From the NCBI GenBank assembly GCA_018824765.1, contig JAHJFW010000057.1, positions 1-5,691 on the forward strand: a DNA stretch of 5,691 bases. Reading direction: 5' to 3'. The DNA comes from Patescibacteria group bacterium. Lineage in GTDB: Bacteria; Patescibacteriota; Patescibacteriia; 2-12-FULL-60-25. The translations under genes were made by a program, and so were the position numbers. Within the stretch, counting starts at the first letter, position 1. Each line of letters begins with the position of its first letter. Under the pieces are notes generated by a model that made no database searches, was not told the DNA's origin, and worked only from the letters and a program-made list of their open reading frames with translations. Below are positions 4,873 to 5,691 of this stretch, piece by piece.

Positions 4873-4901
4873 ACAATAGTCTAAGTTTGGACATATGTCA
4901 A
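4873..4901 (-). promoter_or_regulatory. Promoter of the zinc-ribbon gene
   Basis: On the minus strand a perfect TTGACA (4901 to 4896), a 17-base spacer and TATTGT (4878 to 4873, 4 of 6) form a sigma-70-type promoter. The -10 ends nine bases before the ATG at 4863, so the leader would be only a few bases. The palindrome GACATATGTC (4890-4899) overlaps the -35 and may be a regulator site. Confidence 0.65.
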
Positions 4902-4927
4902 CCCGAGCAGCCTTTAAACGCCAATCA

Positions 4928-4956
4928 TTGCCGTTTTAGCTAAAACAAACTATATT
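4928..4956 (+). promoter_or_regulatory. Promoter of the MGMT/DUF167 operon
   Basis: TTGCCG (4928-4933, 4 of 6), a 17-base spacer and TATATT (4951-4956, 5 of 6) predict transcription starting near 4963, giving a leader of about 38 bases. The spacer contains the perfect palindrome TTTTAGCTAAAA (4934-4945), a possible operator. It diverges from the zinc-ribbon promoter. Confidence 0.6.
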
Positions 4957-5000
4957 ATTATCAAGCAAAATTACTATTTAACCTTGAATTCAGCGTGAAG

Positions 5001-5267
5001 ATGCAAGCCGCGGTTGCTATGAGATCAGCGTTCTCGAAGCGCGTATTTGACATCGTCAGCAAAATCCCGAAAGGCTCTGTAATGACTTACAAACAAGTTG
5101 CGACTGCGGCAGGGAATCCGAAAGCATGTCGCGCCGTCGTTAATATCCTTAATAGTAACTCCGACCCGCGCATTCCGTGCCACCGCGTAATTCGATCGGA
5201 CGGAACACCCGGAGGATATAATCGGGGAACGGCGCAAAAACAGCGACTCCTCCAAAAAGAATTATGA
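5001..5267 (+). CDS. MGMT-family protein, C-terminal domain only
   Basis: An 88-aa protein equal to the DNA-binding and active-site domain of O6-alkylguanine-DNA alkyltransferases (Ogt/MGMT, usually about 160-180 aa); the N-terminal domain is absent. Visible family features are MTYKQVA (28-34) with the flipping-site Tyr30, the winged-helix Arg finger in RAV (R44), and the alkyl-acceptor motif I-P-C60-H-R-V, followed by GTPGGY-x-x-G and K-x-R-L-L. The acceptor Cys is kept, unlike alkyltransferase-like proteins in which it is replaced, so it may accept an alkyl group itself or flag lesions for excision repair. Starts at GTG 4995, ATG 5001 and ATG 5019 are possible; none has a clear ribosome site, and 5001 is chosen as the first ATG. 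Its stop overlaps the next start (ATGA). Confidence 0.88.
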   Translation: MQAAVAMRSAFSKRVFDIVSKIPKGSVMTYKQVATAAGNPKACRAVVNILNSNSDPRIPCHRVIRSDGTPGGYNRGTAQKQRLLQKEL

Positions 5268-5488
5268 AGATATTCGTAAAAGCAAAACCCGCGGCAAAAG
5301 AGACTTGCGTTAATAAAATTGATGAAACGCATTTTTCCGTCAGCGTGAAAGAGCCTCCGAGAAACGGCCTTGCCAATCAAGCAATCCTGCGCGCTCTTTC
5401 AGATCATTTTAATGTCCCACTCTCATCGGTGCGGATGGTGTCCGGATTCGCATCCAAACAAAAAATCTTCGAGGTTCCGGAAATTTGA
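5264..5488 (+). CDS. DUF167 / UPF0235 (YggU-like) protein
   Basis: A 74-aa protein of the DUF167 family, small alpha/beta proteins such as YggU whose role is still unclear. Family features are the opening V-K-A-K-P-A-A strand, the S-V-S-V-K-E-P-P-R-N-G-L-A-N-Q-A core (35-50; the family consensus has PP-x-x-G-x-A-N), the amphipathic helix ILRALSDHFNV, then SSVRMVSGFASKQKIFEV, where many relatives have SG-x-x-SR-K. The length is slightly short because the C-terminus stops soon after that motif. It starts within the stop of the MGMT gene (ATGA overlap, 5264-5267), so the two are very likely translated together. A functional link to DNA repair is suggested only by this pairing. Confidence 0.88.
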   Translation: MKIFVKAKPAAKETCVNKIDETHFSVSVKEPPRNGLANQAILRALSDHFNVPLSSVRMVSGFASKQKIFEVPEI

Positions 5489-5504
5489 CGTTTTAAATAA
5501 TGTA

Positions 5505-5536
5505 AAAAAACACCCCGGAATTCCGGGATGCTTTTT
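5505..5536. terminator. Bidirectional terminator, stronger on the minus strand
   Basis: CCCGG-AATT-CCGGG (5514-5527) is flanked by A-runs on the left and TTTTT (5532-5536) on the right. Outside the core the plus strand has A-C mismatches, but the minus-strand RNA can make U-G and G-U wobbles at the same places, giving a longer stem followed by seven U. It therefore suits the minus-strand gene ending at 5556, and can also stop the DUF167 transcript. Confidence 0.75.
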
Positions 5537-5555
5537 ATTAAATCAGAAATCTGAT

Positions 5556-5691
5556 TTATGCAGCGGCGCTTTCGCCACCTTCTACAGGTGCCTGCGCTAC
5601 TTCCTCAGTCGGAGCTGGGGTTACCGGAGTTGCCGGAGTCGCTGTTGACTCTTCAGCACCTTCAGTTGCAGGAACCTGCGGGTTCGTGTCA
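5556..5691 (-). CDS. C-terminus of a minus-strand gene (partial), Ala/Pro/Thr/Glu-rich tail
   Basis: The minus strand is open from the window edge to a TAA at 5558-5556, reading DTNPQVPATEGAEE, then STATPATPVTPAPTEE and finally VAQAPVEGGESAAA. The tail is low-complexity, acidic and disordered, with TP repeats. The reading frame is supported by the terminator just beyond the stop and by the absence of stops. CPR ribosomal and other abundant proteins often carry Ala/Glu/Pro-rich tails like this, but the family cannot be told from the tail alone. The start lies outside the window. A small hairpin (AAATCAG/CTGATTT, 5540-5557) overlaps the stop codon. Confidence 0.7.
   Translation of the reverse strand, partial: DTNPQVPATEGAEESTATPATPVTPAPTEEVAQAPVEGGESAAA

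Overview
The window looks like chromosomal DNA of a Candidatus Patescibacteria (CPR) bacterium, probably the Parcubacteria side. The evidence is a CxxC-x17-CxxC zinc-ribbon protein of the kind common in CPR genomes, small Cys-paired exported proteins with the 'C-x-DG-x-W-V-x-x-G-HP ... C' pattern, a very short MGMT protein, a tRNA gene interrupted by a group I intron, and little Shine-Dalgarno sequence. The standard genetic code fits every gene. This placement is inferred from gene families, not from a marker gene.

Left part (1-1450). The window opens inside the 3' half of a group I intron (1-100), which ends in the anticodon loop of a tRNA. The 3' exon (101-141) fits tRNA-Asn(GUU) best. A strong terminator follows, then an inverted partial copy of the tRNA 3' end and a G-rich tract. 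Next comes a plus-strand pair: a three-helix membrane protein with a Cys-rich tail, and a GyrI-like-looking small protein usually labelled only 'hydrolase'.

Middle (1450-3850). A 453-aa protein has a degenerate RelA/SpoT-like nucleotidyltransferase region near its C-terminus and ends at a terminator. It is followed by a promoter region with 21-bp-phased repeats, which drives a DUF2178-like four-helix membrane protein tightly coupled to a 67-aa Xre-type HTH regulator. The pair resembles a self-regulating membrane-protein/repressor module. A bidirectional terminator separates it from a convergent gene.

Right part (3860-5691). Two minus-strand genes encode a membrane-anchored Cys-rich exported protein and the zinc-ribbon protein; each has its own promoter and a terminator follows each. 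A divergent intergenic region holds two recognisable promoters, each with a perfect palindrome. The rightward promoter drives an MGMT-family protein overlapped by four bases by a DUF167/YggU protein. A terminator that folds better in the minus direction separates these from the Ala/Pro/Thr/Glu-rich C-terminus of a minus-strand gene that runs off the window.

No transposase, CRISPR array or phage gene is visible. The most unusual items are the intron-containing tRNA with its inverted copy, the 21-bp operator-like repeats, the RelA/SpoT-like protein, and two promoters placed so close to their start codons that the mRNAs should be nearly leaderless.
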